Source of the DNA: DASSBR01 sp035708085
GTDB lineage: Bacteria > Pseudomonadota > Gammaproteobacteria > Natronospirales > DASSBR01
NCBI GenBank assembly: GCA_035708085.1
Contig: DASSTE010000060.1
Span: 1-32,443, forward strand
Reading direction: 5' to 3'
Length of the DNA stretch: 32,443 bases
In this document: positions 19,111 through 27,738 of the stretch, piece by piece
Layout: each line of letters starts with the position of its first letter
Position numbering within the stretch: position 1 is the stretch's first letter
Program-made: the position numbers and the translations under genes
The notes under the pieces: model-generated
The model's input: the letters and a program-made list of their open reading frames with translations, nothing else
The model's database searches: none
Told to the model about the DNA's origin: nothing

Positions 19111-21157
19111 CCTTCGTCCAGCGATCGAGCCAGTGCAGCACGACGTGATGCCACTCGAGGCTGTTGTGCGGCTTCGAGACAAAATGGCTTTCGTCCGGAA
19201 AGGTCAGAAACTCGCTCGGAATGCCCTGCCGCTGCAGCGCGTTGAACGCGCCGATGCCCTGCGAAAGCGGAATCCGGTAGTCGTGCGAGCTGTGCACGAC
19301 CAGCATCGGCACGCGCCAGTCCTTGACGTGGTTGAGCGGATTGAATTTCTGGTAATTCTGCGGGTGCAGGTACTCCGGGCCGCCGTTCTCATGCTCCTCG
19401 AACCACAACTCATCGGTCGCGTAATACATCATGCGCGTATCGAATACGCCGTCGTGATCGACGAAGCATTTCCACGGCTGATTCCAGACGCCGGCCATCC
19501 AGTAGACCATGTAGCCGCCGTAACTCGCGCCCAGCGCGCAGGCGCGGTCGCGGTCCAGAAACGAAAACTTCATCAGCGCTGCGGCCCAGCCTTTCTTGAG
19601 ATCGATCAGCGGTCGGTCGCCCCAGTGCTGCGATATCGCGTTGGTGAACGCCTGGCCGTAGCCGGTCGAGCCGTGAAAGTTAATCGCGACCACCGCGTAG
19701 CCGTGGCCGGCATACACTTCCGGATTCCAGCGATAGTGGAAATCGTCGAGCCACGCGCCCTGCGGTCCGCCGTGTACCAGGAAGGCGACCGGATAGCTTT
19801 GGCCGGGCGCGTAGTCGGCCGGGCGCATCACGTAACCTTGCACCGTGTCGCCGTTCCAGCCCTTGAAGGTGAAGAAGCGGTAGTCGCCGAAGCGGATATG
19901 GCTCAGGCGCTCGGCATTGAAATGCGTGACCTGCTGAAAGCTGCCGCTGTTGGCGTTGAGCACGTACAGGTCGGTCGGATGCTTGAAGTCCTGCCGCGCG
20001 ACCAGCAGCCGCTCGCCGGCGACGGCGAAGCCCTTGACCGTGCCGTTTGTCACCAGCCGCGCTACCTTGCCGCTCGCGACGTCAACGCCGAACAGCGCGT
20101 GGTTGGCCCAGTCGCCGGCCGTCGTGTAAAGCGTTTTGCCATCGGCCGACAGCGTCAGCGCCCCGGCCGAGCGATCCCAGGTCGGATCGACCTCGCGGAT
20201 CGCGCCGGTGGCGAGGTTCATCGCCATGATCGCGAAGCGGTCCGACTCGAATCCCGGCGTCTTCTGCGCGAGGTAATACAGCGTCTTGCCGTCGTGCGAT
20301 ACCAGTGGCCAAGCGTCCCAAGCCTTGTTCGCGGCGGTCAGATCGCGCGGCGCAGCCGAGCCATCCGCCGGCACGGCGTAAATGTCAAAGTTGGTCGACC
20401 ACGGCTCCGTCTTTCCGGCGATGCGCACGTCGAAATACACGGTTTTCCCATCCGGCGAGAACGTGTATTCGGCGTCGCCGCCGAACGGCTTGGACGGTAC
20501 GTCGCCATCGATGCCCTGCGTCAGCCAGACCGGCGTCCCCAGCTTGCCGCCGTCGAGCGGCGCGATGAACAATTGCGAGCGGCGCCCGTCCATCCACGTA
20601 TCCCAGTGGCGCACGAACACGCGATGGTAGAGTTTACCCGTCGCCGGATCGGCCTTGCGTGCGTCAAGGCGGGCGCGGGTGCAGGCGAGGTCTTTGCAAT
20701 CGATGAAGACATCGATCGACAGCAGCACGTGGCTGCCGTCCGGCGACAGCTTGTAGTTATTGATGCCCACCGGCAGCGTGCCGGCCAGGTGCGCCTTGCC
20801 GCCATCGGCGGCGATACGCCACAACTGCGTGCGGCCGTCATGCGGCGCGAGGAAGTAAATCGTTTTGCCGTTCGGGGAGAAGCGCGGACTGTTGCCGGCG
20901 GCGAGCTTGTGCGGCGACGCGCCGGGTTTGTCGAGCGCCAGCGTCCAGATGCTGGTGACGCCCTTGTTTGCGGCAAAATCGGTGGCCCGCACGGTGAATG
21001 CGGCGAGATGGCCGTCGGGCGACAACTGCGGATCCGACACCCGGCTCATCATCACCAGGTCCTTCGCGTTGAACGGGTGCGTGTCGGCGCGCGCCGGCGC
21101 GAGTCCGGCCGCCACCAGCGCCGCGGCCAGAACAAAAGCGGGCAATAGCGGTCTCAT
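19094..21157 (-). CDS. S9 family (prolyl oligopeptidase-type) peptidase, exported
   Basis: A 687-residue serine peptidase. An N-terminal signal peptide (MRPLLPAFVLAAALVAAGLA, ending ARA) directs export. The middle is a beta-propeller with repeated SPDG/FSPDGK units (WD40-like PD40). The C-terminal alpha/beta hydrolase carries the nucleophile in GASYGG (S545), Asp in HSSHDYRIP (D626) and His in PDESHF (H658). Such S9B/S9C enzymes release dipeptides or acylated residues from short peptides; exact specificity is unknown. I chose ATG 21157, which has AGGGG upstream; a TTG two codons earlier is possible. It diverges from the third M1 gene (67-base gap) and lies within a run of exported peptidases, suggesting peptide scavenging. 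Confidence 0.94.
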   Translation of the reverse strand: MRPLLPAFVLAAALVAAGLAPARADTHPFNAKDLVMMSRVSDPQLSPDGHLAAFTVRATDFAANKGVTSIWTLALDKPGASPHKLAAGNSPRFSPNGKTIYFLAPHDGRTQLWRIAADGGKAHLAGTLPVGINNYKLSPDGSHVLLSIDVFIDCKDLACTRARLDARKADPATGKLYHRVFVRHWDTWMDGRRSQLFIAPLDGGKLGTPVWLTQGIDGDVPSKPFGGDAEYTFSPDGKTVYFDVRIAGKTEPWSTNFDIYAVPADGSAAPRDLTAANKAWDAWPLVSHDGKTLYYLAQKTPGFESDRFAIMAMNLATGAIREVDPTWDRSAGALTLSADGKTLYTTAGDWANHALFGVDVASGKVARLVTNGTVKGFAVAGERLLVARQDFKHPTDLYVLNANSGSFQQVTHFNAERLSHIRFGDYRFFTFKGWNGDTVQGYVMRPADYAPGQSYPVAFLVHGGPQGAWLDDFHYRWNPEVYAGHGYAVVAINFHGSTGYGQAFTNAISQHWGDRPLIDLKKGWAAALMKFSFLDRDRACALGASYGGYMVYWMAGVWNQPWKCFVDHDGVFDTRMMYYATDELWFEEHENGGPEYLHPQNYQKFNPLNHVKDWRVPMLVVHSSHDYRIPLSQGIGAFNALQRQGIPSEFLTFPDESHFVSKPHNSLEWHHVVLHWLDRWTKAKASN

Positions 21158-21224
21158 TAGCAAAACCCCTATAAGATATTGGAAAATCGGCTGGCCATCT
21201 TCTCATAATCCGAAGAGCTGAACC

Positions 21225-22871
21225 ATGCGCAGACTGATCACGATTACGGTGGCGATTGCCATCCTCATTGGCCTGGGTTTCGCCGTCCGTTACGGCTGGT
21301 CTGCATGGCAGCGCCACGAATGGGAGCAGGTCGCCGTCACGGGCGGACCGCTGCTGCCTGCGCAGGCCGCGTACGACGTGCGTCGCTACGATCTCGCCGT
21401 CGCGGTGCATCCGAAGAACCAGACGATCGACGGGCGCAACAAGATCACCGTCGCGGTGCTGAAGCCACTTAAAGTGTTCGAGGTCCAGCTCGACGGGCAC
21501 CTCAGCGTCTACAAGGTGAGCGTCGACGGACAGCCGGCGGCATTCAGCCACAGCGACGGCATGATTCGGGTGCCGCTCACGCAGCCATGGCAGACCGGCA
21601 GCCGGCATGCCGTCACCGTGAGTTACGGCGGCGCGCCCTATGTGGCGGTCAACCCGCCGTGGATGGATGGCTTCGTCTGGGCACACACGCCCTCGGGTGC
21701 GCCGTGGATCGGTGTCACCAGCGAAGGCAGCGGCGGCGATATCTGGTGGCCGTGCAAGGACGCGCCGTCCGACGAGCCGGACGAAGGTATGACGATCGCG
21801 CTGACCGTGCCGGACAGCCTCGTCGGTCTGTCGAACGGCCGCAAGTTGGGCGAGACGCACAATGCCAACGGCACGATCACGACGCACTGGCGCGTGAGCT
21901 ACCCGATCAACAATTACGACGTAACAATCAATGTCGCGCCGTACGTGCCGATCAAGGCCGCCTACCACGGCATTCACGGCAATCTCGACAAGACGATTAT
22001 CTTCTGGGCGCTGCCGCAGGATGTGAAAAAGGCCCGCAAGATGTGGTTGCGCGAAGGCGCGAAGATTCTCACCGTGCTCGGCCGTCGCTTCGGCGAGTAC
22101 CCGTTCCTGCGCGACAAGTACTGGGTCGCCGAGGCGCCTTATGAAGGCATGGAACACCAGACGTTGATCGCGTACGGCTCCCATTTCAAGGACAACAAGT
22201 TCGGCTTCGACTTCCTGCTGCTGCACGAAACCGCGCACGAGTGGTGGGGCAACAAACTGACCGCGCGCGACTGGTCGGACTTCTGGCTGCACGAAGGCTT
22301 CGCGGCCTATTCCGAGGCGATCTACGTCAACGATACCCTGGGCGTGACCAAGTACCTCGAGTACATGCACCGCGACTGCAGCCACGTCAAAAACAAGAAG
22401 CCGATTGTGCAGGGCAAAAACCTGACCGGCGATCAGGCTTACATCGGCGATATCTACACCAAGGGCGCCTGCGTGTTGCACACGCTGCGCTGGATGCTCG
22501 GCGACAAGTTGTTCTTCAAGGCGCTATACCAGTTCCAGAACGATCCGCGCTTTGCTTACAAGCTGGTGTCGACGAAGGATTTCACCGACCTCGTAAACCA
22601 TATGGCCGGCAAAGATCTCGATTGGTTCTGGCAGCGCTACCTGTACAAGGCGGCGGAGCCGGAATATACGCTGACGCGCAAGGCGGGCGACCAGACTGAC
22701 ACGATCACCCTGCGCTGGCGCCACCCGGATTTCAAGCTGCCGCTGCCGGTGGCAGTGGATGGCAAGACGCGCCGCATCGCGATGCCGAACGGCGGCGCGT
22801 CGTTCACCGTGCCGCACGGCGCAAAGGTAGTCGTCGATCCGAAAGGCTGGGTGCTGGCGAAAGCGGCCTGA
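21225..22871 (+). CDS. M1 family metallopeptidase, membrane-anchored, short form
   Basis: A 548-residue M1 enzyme. A single hydrophobic N-terminal segment (about residues 4-22) acts as signal peptide or anchor, with no lipobox. The exopeptidase motif is the variant GMEHQ at 308-312, in place of GAMEN. The zinc site is HETAH at 334-338 with third ligand E357 (HExxH-x18-E). It lacks the long helical C-terminal domain of the other two M1 proteins here, so it is a minimal catalytic form, closer to the leukotriene-hydrolase-like or short bacterial M1 group. An exported aminopeptidase is likely. Its last 68 bases overlap the convergent GH47 gene in antisense. Confidence 0.93.
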   Translation: MRRLITITVAIAILIGLGFAVRYGWSAWQRHEWEQVAVTGGPLLPAQAAYDVRRYDLAVAVHPKNQTIDGRNKITVAVLKPLKVFEVQLDGHLSVYKVSVDGQPAAFSHSDGMIRVPLTQPWQTGSRHAVTVSYGGAPYVAVNPPWMDGFVWAHTPSGAPWIGVTSEGSGGDIWWPCKDAPSDEPDEGMTIALTVPDSLVGLSNGRKLGETHNANGTITTHWRVSYPINNYDVTINVAPYVPIKAAYHGIHGNLDKTIIFWALPQDVKKARKMWLREGAKILTVLGRRFGEYPFLRDKYWVAEAPYEGMEHQTLIAYGSHFKDNKFGFDFLLLHETAHEWWGNKLTARDWSDFWLHEGFAAYSEAIYVNDTLGVTKYLEYMHRDCSHVKNKKPIVQGKNLTGDQAYIGDIYTKGACVLHTLRWMLGDKLFFKALYQFQNDPRFAYKLVSTKDFTDLVNHMAGKDLDWFWQRYLYKAAEPEYTLTRKAGDQTDTITLRWRHPDFKLPLPVAVDGKTRRIAMPNGGASFTVPHGAKVVVDPKGWVLAKAA

Positions 22872-24228
22872 CAGCGTTAGCGGTTTTGCTCATCCGCCGC
22901 AACGGGTGCGCTTCGGTATTGAACACCACCGCGTTGAAGTCGAGTGATTTGGGCTGCGCGAACAGCAGGTAGAAATACTTGAAGGTTTCGGCGAACACGA
23001 AGCTCGGCATTTCGTCGATCTGCTTTTTCGTGATCACGCTGCCGAGCGATGCGTAGCCGTGCGGCGCGCGGCAGTATTTGACGAAGTCGCGAAACAGCTT
23101 CCGACCCATCTGCAAATACTTCGGGTCGTGCGTGAAGTGATAGAGATACCAGGTCGATTCGACGATCTCGGGGCGCAGGTGGTAGGCCGGGTATTTGACC
23201 TGCATTGTCTTGTAGTCGATCACTTCCGGTTCGATGCCGTACAGGTTCCACATCCGGAATGACGAATCCTGCAGCCGCTCGGCCCGCCGGAGATCGCCCG
23301 AGAACGCGAGCACCGCCGGAAAGAACGCGGTGAGCGCACCGTAAGTCGTCGCGGTACGCTTGCCGGTGTTCATGTCGGCATGGCCGTACCAGAGCCGGCC
23401 GTGCACATTGTCGGCCAGGTATTTGTTGATCGCCTTGATGCTGGTCCGCCACATCGCGAGGCAGTCTTTGTCCCCGAACAGCTTCCAGCACTTCCACAGG
23501 TACTCGTAGTATGAATCGATGCCGCCGCCGATGTGCGAGTCGGTATCGGTCCATTGGCCGGTTTCGACATTGATGCTGCTGCCGACCAGGCCGATCGACG
23601 AGCGGCGCTTGTACGTTTCGACCAGCGCCCGCTTGGCTTTCTTGTAGAAAACCGGATTGCCGGTCAACTTGCTGAGCGTGCCGAACTCGAGCAGCAGCGT
23701 ACCCGTTTCAGCCGGATTGGTGTCGGCGCCGCGCACCTTGCCGGTGCGCAGATTGACGTAGCGATACGGCAGCCCGGTCGGCGAGTCGAACACCGGCAGC
23801 AGCCGTGTGCCGAGATCGTCGGCAAGCGCCAGCAGGTGCTTGTCGCCGGTCAACTCGTAACCGGACAGCAGGCCGCCCAGCAGCCGGATCGTCACCTCGA
23901 AGTTCTTGACGTAAATGTCCTTGTCGAACGACAGCTTGCTGTCGATCAGCTTGCGGTCCTTGTCGGCCTCGTGTTTGAGCCCCATCAGCACCAGCGTGTC
24001 GAGTGCGTCGACCGGCGTCATCATCAGCGACTGGCCGTACCAGTCGTACGGCTTTTTGCTGAGCGGGCGCAGCGCGTCGTGACCCCAGGCGTAGCGTTCG
24101 TAATTGTGCCAGGCATGCAGAAACTGTGCCTTGACCCGTGCGGCGAGCGCCGTGGCGTCGACCGGCTTCGGCGCGGCCGTGGTGGCGAACGGCGCCAGGG
24201 CGGCAATGATCAGGATGAGTTTTTTCAT
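22804..24228 (-). CDS. GH47 alpha-1,2-mannosidase, exported
   Basis: A 474-residue protein with signal peptide MKKLILIIAALAPFATTAA. All four GH47 landmark residues are visible: E111 in KNFEVTIRLLGGLLSGYEL, D238 in GIDSYYEYLWK, E354 in RPEIVESTWYLYH and the calcium-binding Thr in FNTEAHPL (T438). GH47 enzymes invert alpha-1,2-mannosyl linkages of high-mannose N-glycans; the family is mostly eukaryotic, with few characterised bacterial members. ATG 24228 overlaps the upstream isomerase stop as ATGA, so it is translationally coupled and is the last gene of the mannose operon. The domain ends near residue 443; the 31-residue tail (from RRMSKTA) is antisense to the M1 gene end and probably arose by loss of a stop. 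Confidence 0.93.
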   Translation of the reverse strand: MKKLILIIAALAPFATTAAPKPVDATALAARVKAQFLHAWHNYERYAWGHDALRPLSKKPYDWYGQSLMMTPVDALDTLVLMGLKHEADKDRKLIDSKLSFDKDIYVKNFEVTIRLLGGLLSGYELTGDKHLLALADDLGTRLLPVFDSPTGLPYRYVNLRTGKVRGADTNPAETGTLLLEFGTLSKLTGNPVFYKKAKRALVETYKRRSSIGLVGSSINVETGQWTDTDSHIGGGIDSYYEYLWKCWKLFGDKDCLAMWRTSIKAINKYLADNVHGRLWYGHADMNTGKRTATTYGALTAFFPAVLAFSGDLRRAERLQDSSFRMWNLYGIEPEVIDYKTMQVKYPAYHLRPEIVESTWYLYHFTHDPKYLQMGRKLFRDFVKYCRAPHGYASLGSVITKKQIDEMPSFVFAETFKYFYLLFAQPKSLDFNAVVFNTEAHPLRRMSKTANAVRPLSPAPSLSDRRLPLRRAAR

Positions 24229-25406
24229 TTCGCCAGTTCCAGCAACTCGTAGCATGCGCCCATCGTATGGTAATCGGTCTTGCCGGCGGGGCTTTTCTCG
24301 TCACTGTATTTGTGATTTTCGCGGTCGAGGATGCGATACCAGGCGCCGTGTTCATGATCGACGAAATGCCGCCACGCATACGTCCACAGCCGCGTGTACC
24401 AATCCTGATAACGCGCTTCGCCGGTGCGCTTCGCCAGTCGCGCCGCTGCCACCAGAGACTCGGCCTGCACCCAATAATACTTGTCCGCGTCGCAAATGCC
24501 GTCGTCCGGCCCAAAGCCGTACACGATGCCGCCGAATTCGGCGTCCCACGCGCGTTCCAGCGTCCCATCGAACAGCTCCTGAGCCCGCGGCAAAAGCCAG
24601 GCCTCATCGACATGCCGGTCGAGCGTCAGCAACAGCTTCGCCCACTCGGTCTGGTGACCGGCCTGAAAGCCCCACGGACGGAACAGGTGACGTGGATTGT
24701 CGCGGTTGTAGTCCCAGTCGATTTCCCAGTTGCTGTCGTAGTGCTCCCAGATAAAACCGCCGGCTTTGCCGGCCTGGCGCCGCGTCATGTGGTCGGCCAG
24801 CAGGTACGCGCGCTCCAGGTAACGCTTTTCGTCGGTCGCATCGTACGCGGCGAGCGCCGCCTCGCACAGGTGCATGTTCGCGTTCTGGCCACGGTACGGC
24901 GAAAAGCGCCAATGGGCGTCGGCCTCGTCGCGATACAGTCCGGCGGCGGCATCCCAGTAGCGCGTTTCGAGCAGTTGCCACGTTTCGCCGAGCCACTCGC
25001 CGGCCTCGGCGATGCCCGCCTGCAGTGCCTTCGCGTACGCCAGTAGCACGAACGCCGCACCGTAACAGTGATTGGTGCGGTCCTCGGGTCGGCCGTCGCG
25101 TAGCGTCCAGACATAGCCGCCGGTGTTCGCGTCGCGATGCACTTCGCGCAGGTACCGCAGCCCATGACGCGCCGCGTCGAGATAGGCCGGGTCGCCAAAT
25201 TCGCGCGCTGCCATCGCGTAGTCGAATACGAAGCGCGTGCTGCTGACGAGATGGCGATGCTGACGGTCGTAGATCGTGCCGTCGTCCTTGAAGTAATGAA
25301 AAAAACCGCCGGCCGGATCAACTGCACGCGGATGATAAAAGCGCATTGTTTGCCCGATATGGTCGCGCAAAAAGGTCGGCGAATTGAAGTCTGGCGCGTC
25401 GCTCAT
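24225..25406 (-). CDS. AGE-family aldose-ketose isomerase, probable D-mannose isomerase
   Basis: A 393-residue (alpha/alpha)6-barrel protein of the N-acylglucosamine 2-epimerase superfamily. The three active-site His residues of YihS/mannose isomerases are present at near-identical positions: H179 (QNANMHLCEA), H251 (FQAGHQTEWA) and H380 (TDYHTMGACYE). The absence of a signal peptide fits a cytoplasmic enzyme. Coupling to a kinase, a sugar transporter and two mannosidase genes points to mannose-to-fructose conversion rather than N-acetylglucosamine epimerisation; this is inference from context. It overlaps the kinase stop and the GH47 start by 4 bases each (ATGA), giving a tight operon. Cellobiose 2-epimerase is a less likely alternative. 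Confidence 0.9.
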   Translation of the reverse strand: MSDAPDFNSPTFLRDHIGQTMRFYHPRAVDPAGGFFHYFKDDGTIYDRQHRHLVSSTRFVFDYAMAAREFGDPAYLDAARHGLRYLREVHRDANTGGYVWTLRDGRPEDRTNHCYGAAFVLLAYAKALQAGIAEAGEWLGETWQLLETRYWDAAAGLYRDEADAHWRFSPYRGQNANMHLCEAALAAYDATDEKRYLERAYLLADHMTRRQAGKAGGFIWEHYDSNWEIDWDYNRDNPRHLFRPWGFQAGHQTEWAKLLLTLDRHVDEAWLLPRAQELFDGTLERAWDAEFGGIVYGFGPDDGICDADKYYWVQAESLVAAARLAKRTGEARYQDWYTRLWTYAWRHFVDHEHGAWYRILDRENHKYSDEKSPAGKTDYHTMGACYELLELAK

Positions 25407-26380
25407 GCGTGTGCCTCCAGCAGCGACTGGACCTGGTCGAGCGTCGGCATGGCGGTAAATGCGCCGTGACGCGTGACGGCAAACGCACCGCAGGCGGCGG
25501 CAAAGCGCAGCATGGTTTCCAGCTCGCCACCTGCGGCAAATGACGGTAGTGCCGCCCGGTCAATGTTGCGCTTTTCGAGGCAATACAGGAAACCGCCGAT
25601 AAACGCGTCGCCCGCCGCATTCGTATTGATGGCTTGTATCGCGATTGTCGGCGTCTCGCCGTTTCCGTTGCGGGTAAAGTAGCGAATCGGCGCCGCGCCG
25701 TCGGTAATCAGCACCAGCTCCGCGCGACCGCGCCATAGTTCATCGAGCACGGCCGCTTCGCTGCCGGCCGATTTTGCCAGAAACGCCAGTTCCGCGCCGC
25801 ACAGCTTCACGACATCGGCCTCGGCGAGCGCTGCCGCAATGCGCGGGCGCGGATCGACCGCCGCGGGCCACAGCGCCGGGCGCAGGTTGAGGTCGAAGCT
25901 CACCAGTGCACCTGCCGCGCGGGCGCGACGCATGCCTTCCAGCGTGGTTTCCGCAATCGCGGCTTCGGTCAGGCTGTTGGAACACGCGTGGAAGATCTTC
26001 GCGGCGTTGAAGCAGTCACCGCGAAAGTGCGTCGGCCGAAACAGCAGATCGGCCGCGGGCGGACGATAGAAACTGAACCGGCGCTCGCCGTCGTCGTCGA
26101 GCGACACGAAAGCCAAACCGGTGTTGGCCTCGTCGGTGCGGGCGATATAGCGGGTCTCGACACCGGCTTCATCGAAGCTTTGCAGCAGGAAGTCCGCAAA
26201 CAGGTCGCGTCCCAGCATGCCGACATACGCTGCGGGACCGCCGAGCTTCGCCACGGCGACCGCGACATTGGCGGGCGCGCCGCCGGCATACTGGACGAAA
26301 TGAACCGGTGCGCCGGGCTCAAGCGGCGCCTCCGCGTGGAAGTCGATCAGCGCTTCGCCGAAACAGACGATGTCAGGCAT
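25403..26380 (-). CDS. PfkB-family carbohydrate kinase, probable fructokinase
   Basis: A 325-residue ribokinase-fold kinase. It begins MPDIVCFGEALIDF, with sugar-binding YAGGAPANVAVAVAKLGG near residue 35. The second PfkB signature is NTNAAGDAFIGGF with catalytic base D258; the usual DTT/DTN opening is NTN here. The start is ATG 26380, which overlaps the transporter stop by 8 bases; a TTG one codon earlier is less likely. Following the isomerase logic, it would phosphorylate fructose to fructose 6-phosphate, feeding glycolysis. Direct evidence for fructose over other hexoses is lacking; the call rests on family resemblance and operon context. Confidence 0.9.
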   Translation of the reverse strand: MPDIVCFGEALIDFHAEAPLEPGAPVHFVQYAGGAPANVAVAVAKLGGPAAYVGMLGRDLFADFLLQSFDEAGVETRYIARTDEANTGLAFVSLDDDGERRFSFYRPPAADLLFRPTHFRGDCFNAAKIFHACSNSLTEAAIAETTLEGMRRARAAGALVSFDLNLRPALWPAAVDPRPRIAAALAEADVVKLCGAELAFLAKSAGSEAAVLDELWRGRAELVLITDGAAPIRYFTRNGNGETPTIAIQAINTNAAGDAFIGGFLYCLEKRNIDRAALPSFAAGGELETMLRFAAACGAFAVTRHGAFTAMPTLDQVQSLLEAHA

Positions 26381-27668
26381 CAATGCGAGAGCCCTTGAAG
26401 CCGTAAAAGATAATGTACAGATAGCACAAAAGCGGCAGCACGAAAGCGTGGTGCAGCCCGACCGCGTCCGCGAGTACGCCTTGCAGTTCCGGAATGACGG
26501 CGCCGCCGACGATGGCCATTATCAGCAGGCTCGACGCGCGATCCGTCAGCTCGCCCATCCGGTCGATGCCGAGCGTGAAAATGTTCGGGAACATGATCGA
26601 ATTGAACAGGCCGATCGCGACGATCGTCCAGACGGCGGCAAAGCCGGTCGTGATCATCGTCGTCGCCACCAGCAGCGCGGCGATGCCGGCGAAGATGCCG
26701 AGCAGCTTGCGCGGGTCGGCCTTCTGCAGCAGCGCCGCACCGACAAAGCGGCCGATCATCGCGCCGCCCCAATACAGTGCGACAAAGTCGGCCGCCCGGC
26801 TTTGCGGCACGTTGCCGATCGCGGGCAGCGAAATGTAGTTGATCAGGAAACTGCCTATCGACACTTCGGCGCCGACATAGACGAAAATACCGACGACGCC
26901 GAACAGCAGGTGTTTGTGCTTCAGTGCATCGCGAAACGTATGCCTGACATGACTTCCCTTCGCCTGCTCGATGGCCGGCGTCGGCAGACGGAACAGGAAT
27001 ACGCCCACCGCGAGGATCAGCAATACCACCGCCAGCCCGAGGTACGGCCCCTGCACCGCCTGTGCCTGCGCCGCGTGATAGGCCGCCTGTCTGGCGGGAG
27101 ACAGCTTCGCCAGCTCCGCTGCGCCGAGCACCGTGGCGGACAGGATGAGCATGCCGCCGAACTTCGGTGCCAGCGTCGTGCCAAGCGAATTGAGCGCCTG
27201 CGACAGGTTGAGCCGGCTGGACGCGGTGCGCGCCGGCCCCAGCAGGCTGACATACGGATTGGCGGCCACCTGCAGCAGCGTAATACCGCTCGCCAGGATA
27301 AAGAACGCGCCGAGAAACAGGCCGTACGACGGCAGCGCGGCGGCCGGATAAAACAAGGCGGCGCCGAGACCGGCGACCACCAGGCCGATGACGATGCTGT
27401 GCTTGTAGCCGACCCACGACACGACCTTGCCCGACGGCAGCGACATCACGAAATACGCCCCGAAGAATGTGAACTGCACCAGCATGATTTCCGCGTAGTT
27501 GAGCGCGAATACCGCCTTCAGGTGCGGGATCAGCACGTCGTTCAGGCTGGTGAGAAAGCCCCACATGAAAAAGATCACCGTCATCACCGCCATTGCGGCG
27601 GTGTGGGTGCTCGGCTTTGGTGCGGCGGCCGGCGCCGCCGGGGCTTTCGATGACAAGTGGCGGACCAT
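26373..27668 (-). CDS. FucP/GluP-like MFS sugar:H+ symporter
   Basis: A 431-residue membrane protein with about 12 hydrophobic segments. It carries the FHS (fucose-galactose-glucose) family start MTVIFFMWGFLTSLNDVLIP near residue 30, plus ITLLQVAANPYVSLLG near 128 and SRLNLSQALNSLGTTLAP near 147. It imports a monosaccharide across the inner membrane; mannose is the probable substrate from the operon. It is the first gene of the four-gene minus-strand operon. ATG 27668 has no visible ribosome-binding site, so a leaderless or internal start (the Met just before TVIFF) is possible. It diverges from the GH92 gene across a 70-base gap that holds a palindrome. Confidence 0.93.
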   Translation of the reverse strand: MVRHLSSKAPAAPAAAPKPSTHTAAMAVMTVIFFMWGFLTSLNDVLIPHLKAVFALNYAEIMLVQFTFFGAYFVMSLPSGKVVSWVGYKHSIVIGLVVAGLGAALFYPAAALPSYGLFLGAFFILASGITLLQVAANPYVSLLGPARTASSRLNLSQALNSLGTTLAPKFGGMLILSATVLGAAELAKLSPARQAAYHAAQAQAVQGPYLGLAVVLLILAVGVFLFRLPTPAIEQAKGSHVRHTFRDALKHKHLLFGVVGIFVYVGAEVSIGSFLINYISLPAIGNVPQSRAADFVALYWGGAMIGRFVGAALLQKADPRKLLGIFAGIAALLVATTMITTGFAAVWTIVAIGLFNSIMFPNIFTLGIDRMGELTDRASSLLIMAIVGGAVIPELQGVLADAVGLHHAFVLPLLCYLYIIFYGFKGSRIDA

Positions 27669-27681
27669 GTATTAAGGTTGT

Positions 27682-27712
27682 GCGGCCGATGAACGGTAGC
27701 CAGATCGGCCGC
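27682..27712. promoter_or_regulatory. palindrome in the divergent mannose-locus promoter region
   Basis: GCGGCCGAT (27682-27690) and ATCGGCCGC (27704-27712) are perfect 9-base inverted repeats with a 13-base spacer. They sit in the only gap between the transporter operon and the divergent GH92 gene, where a shared operator is expected. The arms could also fold as an RNA hairpin in the GH92 leader. No regulator gene lies in the window. Confidence 0.5.
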
Positions 27713-27738
27713 TGCTGTCAAAACCTTTCGGAGCGAAT

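Noticed and set aside
19022..21148. A 708-codon plus-strand frame opposite the S9 peptidase
   Set aside because: Arg/Val/Ala-rich shadow of a clear S9 catalytic protein, with no motif of its own.
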